Source: Bacteroidales bacterium (lineage in GTDB: Bacteria; Bacteroidota; Bacteroidia; Bacteroidales; UBA932). From it: 64,000 nt of DNA. The translations under genes were made by a program, and so were the position numbers. The stretch covers positions 1 to 64,000 of the forward strand of contig JAFUWY010000034.1 in assembly GCA_017477245.1 (NCBI GenBank), given 5' to 3'. Positions 34,871 to 43,938 of the stretch are shown piece after piece. Position 1 is the first letter of the stretch; every line of letters begins with the position of its first letter. Under the pieces are notes generated by a model that worked only from the letters and a program-made list of their open reading frames with translations, was not told the DNA's origin and did no database searches.

Positions 34871-36409
34871 TTATTTGGCGATGGCCACGGAACGGGTCTC
34901 GCGGATCACGGTAATCTTCACCTGACCGGGATAGGTCATCTCGTCCTGGATACGCTGGGCGATGTCGGTCGACAATCGGGCGGCCTGCTCGTCGGACACC
35001 TCCTCGGCGCCGACGATCACGCGAAGCTCGCGGCCGGCCTGGATGGCGTAGGACTTGGTCACGCCCGGATAGGAAGCAGCCAGGTCCTCCATCCCCTTGA
35101 GGCGCTTGATGTAGGACTCGATCACCTCGCGGCGGGCACCCGGACGGGCACCGGAGATGGCATCGCCGACCAGCACCAGCGGAGCGTAGATGGAGGTCAT
35201 CTCCATCTCCTCGTGGTGCGCGCCGACGGCATTGCAGATCTCCGGACGCTCCTTGTACTGCTCGGCGAGCTTGGCACCGAGGATGGCGTGCGGGAGCTCC
35301 GGATCCACGTCGCTGACCTTGCCGATATCGTGCAGCAGACCGGCGCGGCGGGCGATCTTGGGGTTCAGGCCCAGTTCGGACGCCATGATCGCGCAGATGT
35401 TGGCGACTTCACGGGAGTGCTGCAACAGGTTCTGGCCGTAGGAAGAACGGTATTTCATGCGGCCGATCAGCTTGACGAGCTCCAGGTTGAGCCCGTGGAT
35501 TCCCATGTCGATGCAGGTGCGCTTGCCGGTCTCGAGGATCTCGTCCTCGAGCTGCTTGCTCACCTTGGCCACGACCTCCTCGATGCGGGCGGGATGGATG
35601 CGGCCGTCGATCACCAGCTGGTGGAGCGACAGACGGGCCACCTCGCGGCGGACCGGGTCGAAGGCGGACAGCAGGATGGCGTCCGGGGTGTCGTCGACGA
35701 CGATCTCGACGCCGGTAGCGGCCTCCAGGGCGCGGATGTTGCGGCCTTCACGGCCGATGATACGGCCCTTGACCTCGTCGTTCTCGATCGGGAAGGTGGT
35801 GACGGCATTCTCGATGGCCGTCTCCGTGGCCGTGCGCTGGATGGTGTTGATCACGATGCGCTTGGCCTCCTTGGCGGCATTGAGCCGGGCCTCGTCCATG
35901 GTGTCGTTGATATAGGCCTGGGCCTCGGTACGGGCCTCCGCCTTCATGTTCTCGACCAGCATCTTGCGGGCCTCCTCGGCCGTCATGCCGGCGATATTCT
36001 CCAGTTCCTTGTTGACCTGCGCCGTCACGCGCTCGCACTCTTCGAGCTTGGCGTCCAGCTTGGTCTTGAGGGCGTTGACCTGGCCCTTCTGGGAATCCAG
36101 GTCGTGCTGGCGGCGGTTCAGTTCGTTCGCCTGCTCCTTGAGCTGGCCTTCACGGGACTTGATGTTGTTCTCACGGTCGCGGAGCTCTCCGTTCTTCTTG
36201 TTCACGAAGTTCTCGTGTTCGCCCTTGAGCTGGAGGAACTTCTCCTTGGCCTGGAGGATCTTCTGTTGCTTGATGCTCTCGGCCTCGAGATTGGCTTTCT
36301 CGATGATGGCGTCAGCGCGGCCTTTCGAAGCGGCGCGACTGGCCAGTATATAAATTGCAAGGGCCAGGGCGGCGCCTGCAACTGCAGCTAGGATATAGTA
36401 CAAAAACAT
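34871..36409 (-). CDS. rny: Ribonuclease Y
   Basis: 512 aa. N-terminal transmembrane helix ([20 protein letters not shown]), long coiled coil to about 200, KH domain with [15 protein letters not shown], and HD domain with GLLHDIGK (about 355) and AVGAHHEE. It is the membrane-bound endonuclease that starts mRNA decay. Its length matches B. subtilis Rny (520). It follows the 6S-like RNA on the same strand. Confidence 0.95.
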   Translation of the reverse strand: MFLYYILAAVAGAALALAIYILASRAASKGRADAIIEKANLEAESIKQQKILQAKEKFLQLKGEHENFVNKKNGELRDRENNIKSREGQLKEQANELNRRQHDLDSQKGQVNALKTKLDAKLEECERVTAQVNKELENIAGMTAEEARKMLVENMKAEARTEAQAYINDTMDEARLNAAKEAKRIVINTIQRTATETAIENAVTTFPIENDEVKGRIIGREGRNIRALEAATGVEIVVDDTPDAILLSAFDPVRREVARLSLHQLVIDGRIHPARIEEVVAKVSKQLEDEILETGKRTCIDMGIHGLNLELVKLIGRMKYRSSYGQNLLQHSREVANICAIMASELGLNPKIARRAGLLHDIGKVSDVDPELPHAILGAKLAEQYKERPEICNAVGAHHEEMEMTSIYAPLVLVGDAISGARPGARREVIESYIKRLKGMEDLAASYPGVTKSYAIQAGRELRVIVGAEEVSDEQAARLSTDIAQRIQDEMTYPGQVKITVIRETRSVAIAK

Positions 36410-36424
36410 AAATATATATAAATA

Positions 36425-36456
36425 AAAAAGTATCTACTTTGTTGTCAAGCAGATAC
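36425..36456 (-). terminator. Terminator after the 6S-like RNA
   Basis: On the minus strand GTATCT-N15-AGATAC (36456-36430) followed by TTTTTTATT. It sits between the RNA and rny. Confidence 0.6.
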
Positions 36457-36474
36457 CCTTGGCGAAAAAGAAAA

Positions 36475-36624
36475 AAGCCGTCAGCCGAGCTTTCAGAAAG
36501 CCTCTGATCATGTTTTGGGCTCCGCCCCGTATCGGGCTTCCCGTCAGAGCGGGCTTGCCTTCCTCAGGACGAGTAGACCCGGTTCCGAAGAACTTGTTGT
36601 TTTCAGAAGTTGGGCCTGACGGCT
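36475..36624 (-). ncRNA. ssrS: Probable 6S RNA
   Basis: 150 nt. The ends AAGCCGTCAG and CTGACGGCTT pair perfectly as a 10-bp closing stem, and the interior has the long, interrupted hairpin expected of 6S RNA, then TTTTTTC after the stem. It lies between zapA and rny; zapA-ssrS linkage is seen in other bacteria including Enterobacteria. 6S RNA mimics an open promoter and titrates RNA polymerase. The interior is not compared to a covariance model. Confidence 0.65.
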
Positions 36625-36626
36625 TA

Positions 36627-36914
36627 TCACTTTTTCATTCCTTCCAGATAGGCGGCGACATCTCCCTCCAGGGCTTGGACTTCCTCCACCAGGCGGGACA
36701 TTTTCTTCTGGGCCGAGAGCTTGCCGGCGGCTTCCTGGATGGCCACGAACGTCAGCTTGTCCTCGGGGCTGCTCTCGGGGAACCGGGCATCGAACTTGGT
36801 CATCATGGCCGAAACGTCGGCGGCGGCCAGACGCATGAGCTGCTCCATCTCGGGGGTGGAGGCGCTGAGGCGGTAGGGCTTGCCGGCTACTTTCAGAGTG
36901 ATGTCCTGTGCCAT
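36627..36914 (-). CDS. zapA: Cell division protein ZapA
   Basis: 95 aa from MAQDITLKVAGKPYRL at 36914. The N-terminal beta-hairpin (ITLKVAGKPYRLSASTPEMEQLMRLAA) and C-terminal coiled coil match ZapA, which bundles FtsZ filaments. The preceding ORF start (36947) overlaps the coiled-coil gene and is not favoured. Confidence 0.88.
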   Translation of the reverse strand: MAQDITLKVAGKPYRLSASTPEMEQLMRLAAADVSAMMTKFDARFPESSPEDKLTFVAIQEAAGKLSAQKKMSRLVEEVQALEGDVAAYLEGMKK

Positions 36915-36915
36915 G

Positions 36916-37185
36916 TCAATTCTCCAGCAACTTGATGCATTTGTCAATCTCGCGGATCAGCTTCGCGATCCGCTCCCGGGATTCTGCGGGATCCCCGGCA
37001 GCCTGGAACGCGCGCATGAGCTCAAGATTGTCTATCTGTTGGTTCAAATCGGTAATCTGCTCCTTGTACTTCAGGCACTTCTCCTCGCTCTGGGCCAGTC
37101 TCTCCGCCAGGTTGTCGGCACGCTGCCGCTCGGCTTCGTACTGCGCGACCAGCTTGGCAATGTTAGACTTGATATCCTCCAGCAT
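36916..37185 (-). CDS. Small coiled-coil protein beside zapA
   Basis: 89 aa, almost entirely heptad-like coiled coil (VAQYEAERQRADNLAERLAQ, YKEQITDLNQQIDNLELMRA). No recognised domain. It sits 1 nt upstream of zapA under a strong promoter (37210-37239), a location conserved for similar small proteins in Bacteroidetes, so a division-related role is plausible but unproven; ZapB is a similar-sized coiled coil. Confidence 0.7.
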   Translation of the reverse strand: MLEDIKSNIAKLVAQYEAERQRADNLAERLAQSEEKCLKYKEQITDLNQQIDNLELMRAFQAAGDPAESRERIAKLIREIDKCIKLLEN

Positions 37186-37209
37186 AGTTGTTACCTAATG
37201 TACAATATG

Positions 37210-37246
37210 CAAATATAATAAAAAAACGGAGATTGTCAAATCTCCG
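37210..37246 (-). promoter_or_regulatory. Overlapping promoter and terminator
   Basis: Promoter: TTG at 37239-37237, a 19-nt spacer, TATATTTG at 37217-37210. Terminator of the upstream nucleotidyltransferase gene: CGGAGATT-TGAC-AATCTCCG (37246-37227) then TTTTTTT. The -33 TTG lies in the hairpin and includes part of the gene's TGA stop. Confidence 0.75.
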
Positions 37247-37967
37247 TGATGCCTTTGTACGTCTCGCAGACGGCTTTGTAGCTCTCCAGGTTGCCGATGT
37301 CGTAGCGCCTGCCGGGCATTTCCATCGCGTGGACGGGGACCCGCGCGGACAGCCAGGCCATGAACGACCCCGGTGCATCCGTCCCGCAGCCTGCGGCGAT
37401 GCCCTCCCGCACCTTCCGCGCGTCTTCGCGCGTATAATAGTAGAACGGCGGGCAGCACCAGTGGCTCCGGGGCGCGGCCGGCTTCTCCTCCATCGACAGG
37501 ATGCGGTCCTGCGCATCCACCTCCACGATGCCGCTCTTGTGCAGGCGGGCCTCCTCCGGCTCGTAATAGCGCATGATGCAGGACGTCCCCTTGGCCCGCG
37601 CATAGCGAACGAAACGGCAGAGGCTGAAATCCAGGACATTGTCCCCGGCGATGACCAGGAGGTCGTCGTCCAGGGCCAGCGTATCGATGGCATACTGGAT
37701 GTCGCACACGGCCCCCAGGCGGGTCTCGTTGGTCGAAGTACCGTCATCCACGACCGTCACGCCGGACGGCGCCCATTGTTCGAAAACCGGCGCGAATTTG
37801 TGGTTGGAGATGACCACGAAACCATCCACGAGGCCGGAACTGCGGATGTCGTCGATCAGCCAGTCCAGGATGGCCTTGTCCCCTACCTTGAGCAGGGGTT
37901 TGGGAAAATTCTCTGTCAGAGGATAAAGCCGCGTGGCATAGCCGGCGGCAAGGATCAGGCATTTCAT
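37236..37967 (-). CDS. Sugar-1-phosphate nucleotidyltransferase
   Basis: 243 aa from MKCLILAAG at 37967. The signature LAAGYATRLYPLTENFPKPLL, then VIAGDNVLDF and EEKPAAP place it with RmlA/GalU-type nucleotidyltransferases. ATGA overlap with the kinase indicates that the product uses the sugar 1-phosphate made by that kinase. The sugar is not determined from sequence. Confidence 0.85.
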   Translation of the reverse strand: MKCLILAAGYATRLYPLTENFPKPLLKVGDKAILDWLIDDIRSSGLVDGFVVISNHKFAPVFEQWAPSGVTVVDDGTSTNETRLGAVCDIQYAIDTLALDDDLLVIAGDNVLDFSLCRFVRYARAKGTSCIMRYYEPEEARLHKSGIVEVDAQDRILSMEEKPAAPRSHWCCPPFYYYTREDARKVREGIAAGCGTDAPGSFMAWLSARVPVHAMEMPGRRYDIGNLESYKAVCETYKGITEI

Positions 37968-39136
37968 AGGCTCACACCATCTGCGGAATGACATCCGCAA
38001 TACAGATATTTGTCCGCCAAGGCGGGGAATTTCTCAAGATAGGCCGCGCGGACCGCAGCAGCGATGGATTCCTCGTAAGCAGGGTCTATCAGGGCCATGC
38101 AGCAGCCCTTGAAACCCGCTCCGCTGAAACGTCCGCCGTAAACGCCGTCCTGCCGGAGGATGATCTCGCAGAGGGTATTCAGCTCCAGGGAGCCCGTCTC
38201 CCAGTTATGCACGGAAGACTGCCAGCTCTCCGTCGAGATCCGGCCGTAGGCCTCGATATCTCCGGCACGCCAGGCCTCCACGGCACGCTCCACGCGGTCG
38301 TATTCGGAGTAGAAGTGCTCGGCGCGGCGCTGCCAGGTCGCCGGGAGGCGGTCCTTGTAGCGCTCATAGACCTCGCGCGGCACCTCCCGGAGGTGGGTTT
38401 CACGGAACTTGCCGTATTCCATACCGGCATAGGCTTTCAGGGCATAGGCGGCGCTGCGTACTTCATCTACCCGCATATTGAACTTGCTGCCGGTCAGGTT
38501 GCGCTCCAGCCCGGAGAAGAAGATCCCGATCTTCCAGGGTTTCATGGATTTCGAAGCAGGGATCAACTCGAAAGAATCGTCCTGCGTGTCCAGGTAGAGC
38601 ATGTGGTCCGCGCGCGAGAAGATCTCGCAGCTCTGGTCCAGCTTGCCGACGGAGACGCCGACGTAATTGATCTCGGCACGCAGGGCCATGTCGATGAGTT
38701 CCAGCTGCGTGGGATGCAGCTCGTTGACCCGGCACAAAGCCGTCAGGAAAGCGATCGTGACCGCCGCCGAAGACGAAAGTCCCCCGATCGGAAGCGTCCC
38801 CTCGATCACGCCGCTGATGCCGTTGCGCAGCGGATACCGGTTGGCCAGTTCGATGGTCGCACCGCGCAGGTAGTCCGCCCAATCGCCGCGGCGGGTTTCG
38901 AAGACATCCCGGACATGCCATTGGGCACGTTTCGGAAACTGCAGCGAAGCCAGCTCGACGATGCCGTTCAACTTGGTGCTGTATGCGATATGGATCCCGC
39001 GGTCGATCGCGAAACCGGTCACCTTGCCATACTGGTGGTCGACATGGGCCCCCACAGGACATACCCGGTACGGGCAGAAAGCAACCGCCTGGGGAGAACG
39101 ATGGTAGATCGATTCGAATCTGCTTGTACAATTCAT
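37964..39136 (-). CDS. GHMP sugar kinase, galacturonokinase-like
   Basis: 390 aa. GHMP motifs: N-terminal RVCPVGAHVDHQYG (about 24), ATP-binding GTLPIGGLSSSAAVT (about 113) and C-terminal GGRFSGAGFKGC. In galactokinase the first motif is GRVNLIGEHxDY; the version here resembles the RVCPxGAHxDHQ form I recall from plant galacturonokinase. The substrate could thus be galacturonate, galactose or another sugar. Its promoter is leaderless-looking (39141-39148). Confidence 0.75.
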   Translation of the reverse strand: MNCTSRFESIYHRSPQAVAFCPYRVCPVGAHVDHQYGKVTGFAIDRGIHIAYSTKLNGIVELASLQFPKRAQWHVRDVFETRRGDWADYLRGATIELANRYPLRNGISGVIEGTLPIGGLSSSAAVTIAFLTALCRVNELHPTQLELIDMALRAEINYVGVSVGKLDQSCEIFSRADHMLYLDTQDDSFELIPASKSMKPWKIGIFFSGLERNLTGSKFNMRVDEVRSAAYALKAYAGMEYGKFRETHLREVPREVYERYKDRLPATWQRRAEHFYSEYDRVERAVEAWRAGDIEAYGRISTESWQSSVHNWETGSLELNTLCEIILRQDGVYGGRFSGAGFKGCCMALIDPAYEESIAAAVRAAYLEKFPALADKYLYCGCHSADGVSL

Positions 39137-39140
39137 GGTG

Positions 39141-39148
39141 CAAAGATA
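39141..39148 (-). promoter_or_regulatory. Promoter -7 box four bases ahead of the kinase start
   Basis: TATCTTTG on the minus strand with the ATG at 39136. With the usual distance to the start site, the transcript begins about at the ATG. Confidence 0.55.
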
Positions 39149-39167
39149 GGAAAAGAATGGGAGAACT

Positions 39168-39202
39168 GAAAAAAGGGAACCCGCGATCGCTCGCGGGTTC
39201 CC
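39168..39202 (-). terminator. Terminator of the ompA-like operon
   Basis: A perfect 12-bp stem, GGGAACCCGCGA-TCGC-TCGCGGGTTCCC (39175-39202 read either way), followed on the minus strand by TTTTTTC. It lies 28 nt after the OmpA stop. Confidence 0.85.
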
Positions 39203-39229
39203 CGAAGAATAATATTTATCTAAAGAGAA

Positions 39230-40396
39230 TTATTTGCGGTTGGGCTCTCCCTTGATAATCACGGTGCGGCTGAGCACATCGTTGTTGAAGAAGATCGGAT
39301 CGACACCGCCATTGGCCTGGGTCGTCATCTTGCTGGCCGGGATACCGAGGCTGATGAGGTAATCATAGACAGCCTGGGCACGCTTCTCGGACAGAGTCTG
39401 GTTGATCTTCGGGGTACCGGTAGCCTTGTCGGCGTAGCCAGCCACGGTGAAGGTAGCGTCAGCATTCTTCATGCTCTCGGCGTAGACCTGCAGGCGGGCC
39501 TTGTCCTTCTGGGTGAGGGTAGCCTTGTTGATGTCGAAGAACACGGCGGTGGAAGCAGGGATCTCGTTGTTGATGTACTTCTCGACCTCCTTGATGACTT
39601 CCTTCTCGACCACCTTCTCGACCACCTTCGGGTGCTTGTTGGCGTACTCGCGGGCGAGAGCGTCAGCAGCCTCCTTGGAGAGGTAACCGGCAGCAGCGGC
39701 GGCAGCGGCGGCACGGGCGAACTTGCCATGCTTGCCACCGATGGTCCAGATGGCGTTGAGGGTCACGCGGCCGGTGCCCTCAGCCTTACGGAACTGGCTG
39801 GCGTCACCGAAGACGGACGGAGCGATGCCGTAACGGCCCTCGAGAGCAAGCTCGAAAGCGTTGGTGAAGTTGTAGCCGAGACCGAGACCGGCGCTGGCGC
39901 CGAAGCGGACCTTCAGGTCATCGCTCTCCTTGACAGGAAGGACGTTCTGGTACTTGGCGACATTGTCAAAGACAGTGTTCTCCTTGGAAAGGTTCACGGT
40001 CGGACCGACGAAACCATAGACATCGAAGCGGGCGAGGTCGTCAGCGAAGATGTTGGAGAAGTTGACCATACCGTCGAGGGCGATCTCACCGAAGAGCTGC
40101 TTGTTGTAGCCACGGGCGTTGTCGGCAGTAATGTCGAAACCGTTGCCCTTCACCTTCTCGTCGAGGGTCTGGAAAGGACCGCCGATGACACCGCGGACAC
40201 CCCAAACCGGAGTGATGTAGCGGCCGATCATGATGTTGGCGTAGGGAGCAGGGGTATTGAAACCGCCGTTGTAGGTGGAGATGATACCGCCACCGATACC
40301 GATGAAGGTGTCATTACCCTTATAAGCAGTCTGGGCATTTGCAGCGAACACGCCGGCTGCAAGAGCGATAGACAGAGCAAGTGCTTTGAGTTTCAT
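39230..40396 (-). CDS. OmpA-family outer membrane protein
   Basis: 388 aa. Signal peptide (LALSIALAAGVFAANA), N-terminal eight-strand barrel-like domain to about 225, Ala-rich then Val/Glu/Lys coiled linker (VVEKVVEKEVIKEVEKY, about 258-275), and a C-terminal peptidoglycan-binding OmpA domain (AVFFDINKATLTQKDKARL, LSEKRAQAVYDYLISLGIP). It is an abundant envelope-anchoring protein. It is preceded by the DUF3869 gene (40-nt gap) under one promoter. Confidence 0.92.
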   Translation of the reverse strand: MKLKALALSIALAAGVFAANAQTAYKGNDTFIGIGGGIISTYNGGFNTPAPYANIMIGRYITPVWGVRGVIGGPFQTLDEKVKGNGFDITADNARGYNKQLFGEIALDGMVNFSNIFADDLARFDVYGFVGPTVNLSKENTVFDNVAKYQNVLPVKESDDLKVRFGASAGLGLGYNFTNAFELALEGRYGIAPSVFGDASQFRKAEGTGRVTLNAIWTIGGKHGKFARAAAAAAAAGYLSKEAADALAREYANKHPKVVEKVVEKEVIKEVEKYINNEIPASTAVFFDINKATLTQKDKARLQVYAESMKNADATFTVAGYADKATGTPKINQTLSEKRAQAVYDYLISLGIPASKMTTQANGGVDPIFFNNDVLSRTVIIKGEPNRK

Positions 40397-40436
40397 ATCG
40401 TAATTCTTTTAAATTCGTTAGACAATCAGGGGCGGA

Positions 40437-41348
40437 TTACTCGGAGTAGATGATACCACCACCAGCATTGGCCTGGGAGCCGTGAGCATCGTGGCCGTGG
40501 CCCTTCTCATAGTGACCGTCAGCGCCAGGAGCAGCCTTCTCGTCGACCGTGGCAACGGTAGAAGAATACTGGACACCGCTGAACTTGCCGGCGACGAGCT
40601 TCTCACCCTGCTTGTTGCGGTTGGTAGCGTAGACCGTATAGTTGACAGTCTTGACAGTGTAGGTAGCCGTGGCTCTCCAGATAGCATACGCAGAGACCGT
40701 GATAGGGAGCGTAGCCTTGGTGATCTTCTTGCCGGTGTTGTAAGCCTTCATGATGTTCTCGGCGACCTGCTCGTCGAAACCGAGCTTGAAGTCGACGGAG
40801 TTCTTGTCGATCTCGGCACCGGAAAGCACATCGTACTCGATCTCGCCTTCAAGGAGGAACTCGCTGTTGTTGAGATAGTACTCGCTACCGTCATGGGTGT
40901 AGGTAGAATAATGCTCGTTGACCATGGCGACCTCCGTCGTTTTCTCGGTGGCATTTTCCTCGACCTCATAGTCGAAAGTATCGCCATCCTCACCGACCAC
41001 GATGATCGCGTTGACGTCAGCATGACCGCCGGCGAGCACGTCAGGGATGGTAACGGAATAGTTGTAGGTCTTGGCAAGCTTCGGACCGACGACCGTAAGG
41101 GTCACATCGTGCTTGGAGATACCCGTGCTGGACGGGGACTCGATGTTGACGGTGTTGTTGCCGCTGACGGTACCCTCAGAAGCATTCAGGGTGTAAGTTC
41201 CGCCATAAGCGGCACCGGTGTTCACGTTGAACACCTGGACATTGATGGTTGCGGTAGCACCGGCAACCGTAAAGGCAGTCTGAACCTTCTCAGGCTGGCA
41301 GGCGGCGAACACAGCTACTAACGCAAAGAGCGAAAAAAACTTTTTCAT
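40437..41348 (-). CDS. DUF3869-like surface lipoprotein
   Basis: 303 aa from MKKFFSLFALVAVFAACQPE (lipobox AVFAAC, 17). DUF3869-like N-terminal beta domain (ATATINVQVFNVNTGAAYGG), central acidic region, then KVNYTVYATN-like domain and a His/Gly-rich tail (GADGHYEKGHGHDAHGSQA). The family accompanies major OmpA proteins in Bacteroidales; function unknown. The His-rich end could bind metal. Confidence 0.7.
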   Translation of the reverse strand: MKKFFSLFALVAVFAACQPEKVQTAFTVAGATATINVQVFNVNTGAAYGGTYTLNASEGTVSGNNTVNIESPSSTGISKHDVTLTVVGPKLAKTYNYSVTIPDVLAGGHADVNAIIVVGEDGDTFDYEVEENATEKTTEVAMVNEHYSTYTHDGSEYYLNNSEFLLEGEIEYDVLSGAEIDKNSVDFKLGFDEQVAENIMKAYNTGKKITKATLPITVSAYAIWRATATYTVKTVNYTVYATNRNKQGEKLVAGKFSGVQYSSTVATVDEKAAPGADGHYEKGHGHDAHGSQANAGGGIIYSE

Positions 41349-41434
41349 TTCTTTAAAATAAATATTAAACATTAAACTTTCTTTCTTACCTGTTTGCCGT
41401 ATACCCCTTCTACGGCAATCTACTTTACAGTCGA

Positions 41435-41465
41435 CAAAGTTAGGACAGAAAAATATAAAAACCAA
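41435..41465 (-). promoter_or_regulatory. Promoter of the DUF3869-ompA operon
   Basis: TTG at 41465-41463, 20-nt spacer, TAACTTTG at 41442-41435, leaving a 5' leader of about 80 nt before the ATG at 41348. Confidence 0.7.
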
Positions 41466-41486
41466 ATTTTTTAATAATTTTATCGC

Positions 41487-42716
41487 CTACTTCCCCAGCT
41501 GGCTATTAATATAATAGGGGTTGTAATAGTTCTTGCTCATGATGTTGTCCGAAGACTCCGTCCGGAACTCCCTGTAGTACTGCTGTTCGTTGTTGGCATT
41601 GTACCCGATCCCCATCTGGCCGGAGGTCGTCACACGGGGGATGTAGCCATGTCGCTTCATGCGGTACGGCGGCAATGCGACCTGGACGCGGAACCCGCCG
41701 TTGGTGTGCGGAGAATGGTAGACCACGCCGTCGTAGACCACTACGCCCTTCTCGGCGTAGAAGCCGATCGAACAGCGGCGGAAATGGCGGATCATCTCGA
41801 ACTTGAGGCCGTAGTCATAGGCCAGGAAGCGCTGCGCGCGGAGCGTGAACTGAGTCTGGAGGAAGGGATTGTAGTAGTTTCCGGCAAAGTTCCAGGCAAA
41901 AAAGGTACGCTCCTGGTAATAATCCCTGAATTTGAAGCCGTTCCACTGGGCAGGCCGCAGGATGCCCAACTGGGTATCGACCCAGAACCGCTCGTTGCGG
42001 AACCAATGCGCGGCTTCGAGCGCGACACCGTAGCGGTCGCCGCTGAAGAAACCGACGGACAGTTTGCCGAGGATGTTGAGATGCCAGGGATCGCGGAAGC
42101 GCTGGGACAAGGTGATGAACCCAGGGTGGACCTTCTTGACGGCCGTCTCGAAGAAATCCGTATAGACGGGCACGATCAGCTGGTAGGACAGGCGCGAACC
42201 GGGCCACAGCGACACTTCGAGGGTCGGCTTGATCTCCCAGAGCGTCTGGTAGACCTGGTTGATAATCAGGTTTTTGAGCGAAAGCGCCGGATAGAGCGTC
42301 AGGTCCACCTTCCCGAACGAATCGTTCCGTTTGGGAGCTTTCCGGACAGCATCCCACGAGGCATCCAGGCGTTTGGTGGTATTCCACCGGCCGGAAGCAG
42401 GATCATACGTGATGGTCACCTCCGGCACCTTGTAGGACGTGCCGATCAGCTTGACGGGCTTGGTCCAGTCCAGGCCGGCCCCCTCCAGGATCTGCACGGC
42501 ACGGGCGAAGCCTTCCGCGGGAATCTTGTAGTAATCGTTCTCAACCGTGAAGACCGTGAACTCCGGCGTCTCGGCCACCCGGACGTTGGCGAACCCTGCG
42601 TCGGCAAGGCGCCGCGCCGTGCTGTCGGCGCGGGTCAGGGATTGCGCCTCCGCAGCAAGGCAGGTCAGCATCAGGACCGGGACGAGGAACGGAATCAGTC
42701 TGGTTTTCATGGGCAT
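41487..42716 (-). CDS. YjbH-domain exopolysaccharide-associated protein
   Basis: 409 aa. Signal peptide (FLVPVLMLTCLAAEA). A first domain (ADAGFANVRVAETPEFTVFTVENDYYKI), then a beta-rich body typical of YjbH (VSLWPGSRLSYQLIVPVY, EAAHWFRNERFWVDTQLGIL, GFYAEKGVVVYDGVVY). YjbH-type proteins are predicted outer-membrane barrels linked to exopolysaccharide export. Start at 42716 or 42710 (both ATG). Confidence 0.7.
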   Translation of the reverse strand: MPMKTRLIPFLVPVLMLTCLAAEAQSLTRADSTARRLADAGFANVRVAETPEFTVFTVENDYYKIPAEGFARAVQILEGAGLDWTKPVKLIGTSYKVPEVTITYDPASGRWNTTKRLDASWDAVRKAPKRNDSFGKVDLTLYPALSLKNLIINQVYQTLWEIKPTLEVSLWPGSRLSYQLIVPVYTDFFETAVKKVHPGFITLSQRFRDPWHLNILGKLSVGFFSGDRYGVALEAAHWFRNERFWVDTQLGILRPAQWNGFKFRDYYQERTFFAWNFAGNYYNPFLQTQFTLRAQRFLAYDYGLKFEMIRHFRRCSIGFYAEKGVVVYDGVVYHSPHTNGGFRVQVALPPYRMKRHGYIPRVTTSGQMGIGYNANNEQQYYREFRTESSDNIMSKNYYNPYYINSQLGK

Positions 42717-42735
42717 ATTCCTTTGGCCTGCAAAG

Positions 42736-43434
42736 TTAGAACTTTTTCAGGACTTCCGTCGTCTCCAGCCGGAGATTCCTGTCGTAGGTATCGTGGCGGA
42801 CGTAGCCGACTCCAGGCACGTACCAACTGTCGGAGACGGTGTCCCGGTGGCGGCCCGGGCCCCGTTCGACCTTGTGTTCGCGCACGACCAGGCAGTCGAA
42901 CGTCCCTGCCGGCACGGTCAGCCGCTCAGCGCGCAGCACCTTGCGTTCGGTGACGTCGATCCGATATTTCATCCCGAGCGCGTCGACGACGCAATGCGCC
43001 TCGGGCAGGTCGTCGCCCGGACGCATGTCCTGCGGCAGCAGCGCATGCGTCCCCGACGAGGTCAGGCCCGACTGCGAAAGATAATTCCCCAGGACCGCCT
43101 TCAGCGAGGCGCCCAGGTCCATCCGGACCGTGCCGTCCGCGTCGACGGATACTTCCATCGGGGCGGGACCGCCGTACATTGCGGCGCCGGAAGGACGGCC
43201 CAGGACGAAAGAATACCCGACCCGGCGGCCGTCGCCGGTCTGGCGGACCTCTTCGATGGTCATGGTGGTGGTCCGCCGCAGCCGGCCCGAGCCGGCATCA
43301 TACCGTTCGTAATAGAGCGTCTTCCCCTGCTGCATGCAGAAATACGGCTCCCCGGCTGTCGCCGGCAGGCCGGACAGGCACAGGAGGAGGCCCAGGAAGA
43401 AGATGCGGAATGCTTTCACAGGATAAAGATGCAT
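42736..43434 (-). CDS. DUF3108-like (TapB-type) exported protein
   Basis: 232 aa. Signal peptide (FRIFFLGLLLCLSGLPATAG). A single beta domain with GKTLYYERYDAGSGRLRRTT, VPAGTFDCLVVREHKV and SDSWYVPGVGYVRHDTYDRN, resembling DUF3108/TapB-like proteins of the Bacteroidetes envelope. Function not known. It precedes yjbH by 19 nt. Confidence 0.6.
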   Translation of the reverse strand: MHLYPVKAFRIFFLGLLLCLSGLPATAGEPYFCMQQGKTLYYERYDAGSGRLRRTTTMTIEEVRQTGDGRRVGYSFVLGRPSGAAMYGGPAPMEVSVDADGTVRMDLGASLKAVLGNYLSQSGLTSSGTHALLPQDMRPGDDLPEAHCVVDALGMKYRIDVTERKVLRAERLTVPAGTFDCLVVREHKVERGPGRHRDTVSDSWYVPGVGYVRHDTYDRNLRLETTEVLKKF

Positions 43435-43502
43435 TTTTCCGGCTTTCCGTCCAACGGAATAGCCGGCTTTTTCGTATCTTCGCGTGTCAAACAGAAAACG
43501 AG

Positions 43503-43913
43503 ATGAAACGAATCATTGCCACACCCGCCGCACCCAAAGCCGTCGGCCCCTATTCCCAGGCCATTGAACTCAATGGCACGCTCTACGTGTCCGGACAACT
43601 CCCCGTCGACCCGGCCAACGGACAGATGCCCGAAGGCGTCGAGGCGCAGACCCGCCAGTCGCTCAAGAACATCGGCGCCATCCTGACGGCCGCCGGACTG
43701 GAGTATTCCGATATCGCCAAGACGACGGTCCTTCTCAAGGACATCGCCGATTTCGGCGCCATGAACGCCGTCTACGCGGAGTTCTTCCCCACCGACAAGC
43801 CCGCACGCATGTGCTACCAGGTGGCCGCTCTGCCGATGGGCGCGCTCGTGGAGATCGACGCGATCGCCGGCTCCGGCAGCGACGACTACATCCCCGACCT
43901 CGGCGGCGAATAG
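43503..43913 (+). CDS. ridA: RidA family enamine/imine deaminase
   Basis: 136 aa from MKRIIATPAAPKAVGPYSQA. Landmarks: GPYSQAIELNGTLYVSGQLP, ADIAKTTVLL-like YSDIAKTTVLLKDIADF and the Arg-containing PARMCYQVAALPMGALVEIDAIA. It hydrolyses reactive 2-aminoacrylate from PLP enzymes. It is single and followed by the RAYT-flanking palindromes. Confidence 0.95.
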   Translation: MKRIIATPAAPKAVGPYSQAIELNGTLYVSGQLPVDPANGQMPEGVEAQTRQSLKNIGAILTAAGLEYSDIAKTTVLLKDIADFGAMNAVYAEFFPTDKPARMCYQVAALPMGALVEIDAIAGSGSDDYIPDLGGE

Positions 43914-43938
43914 GCCCGGCCCGCGGCATTCCGTTTGC

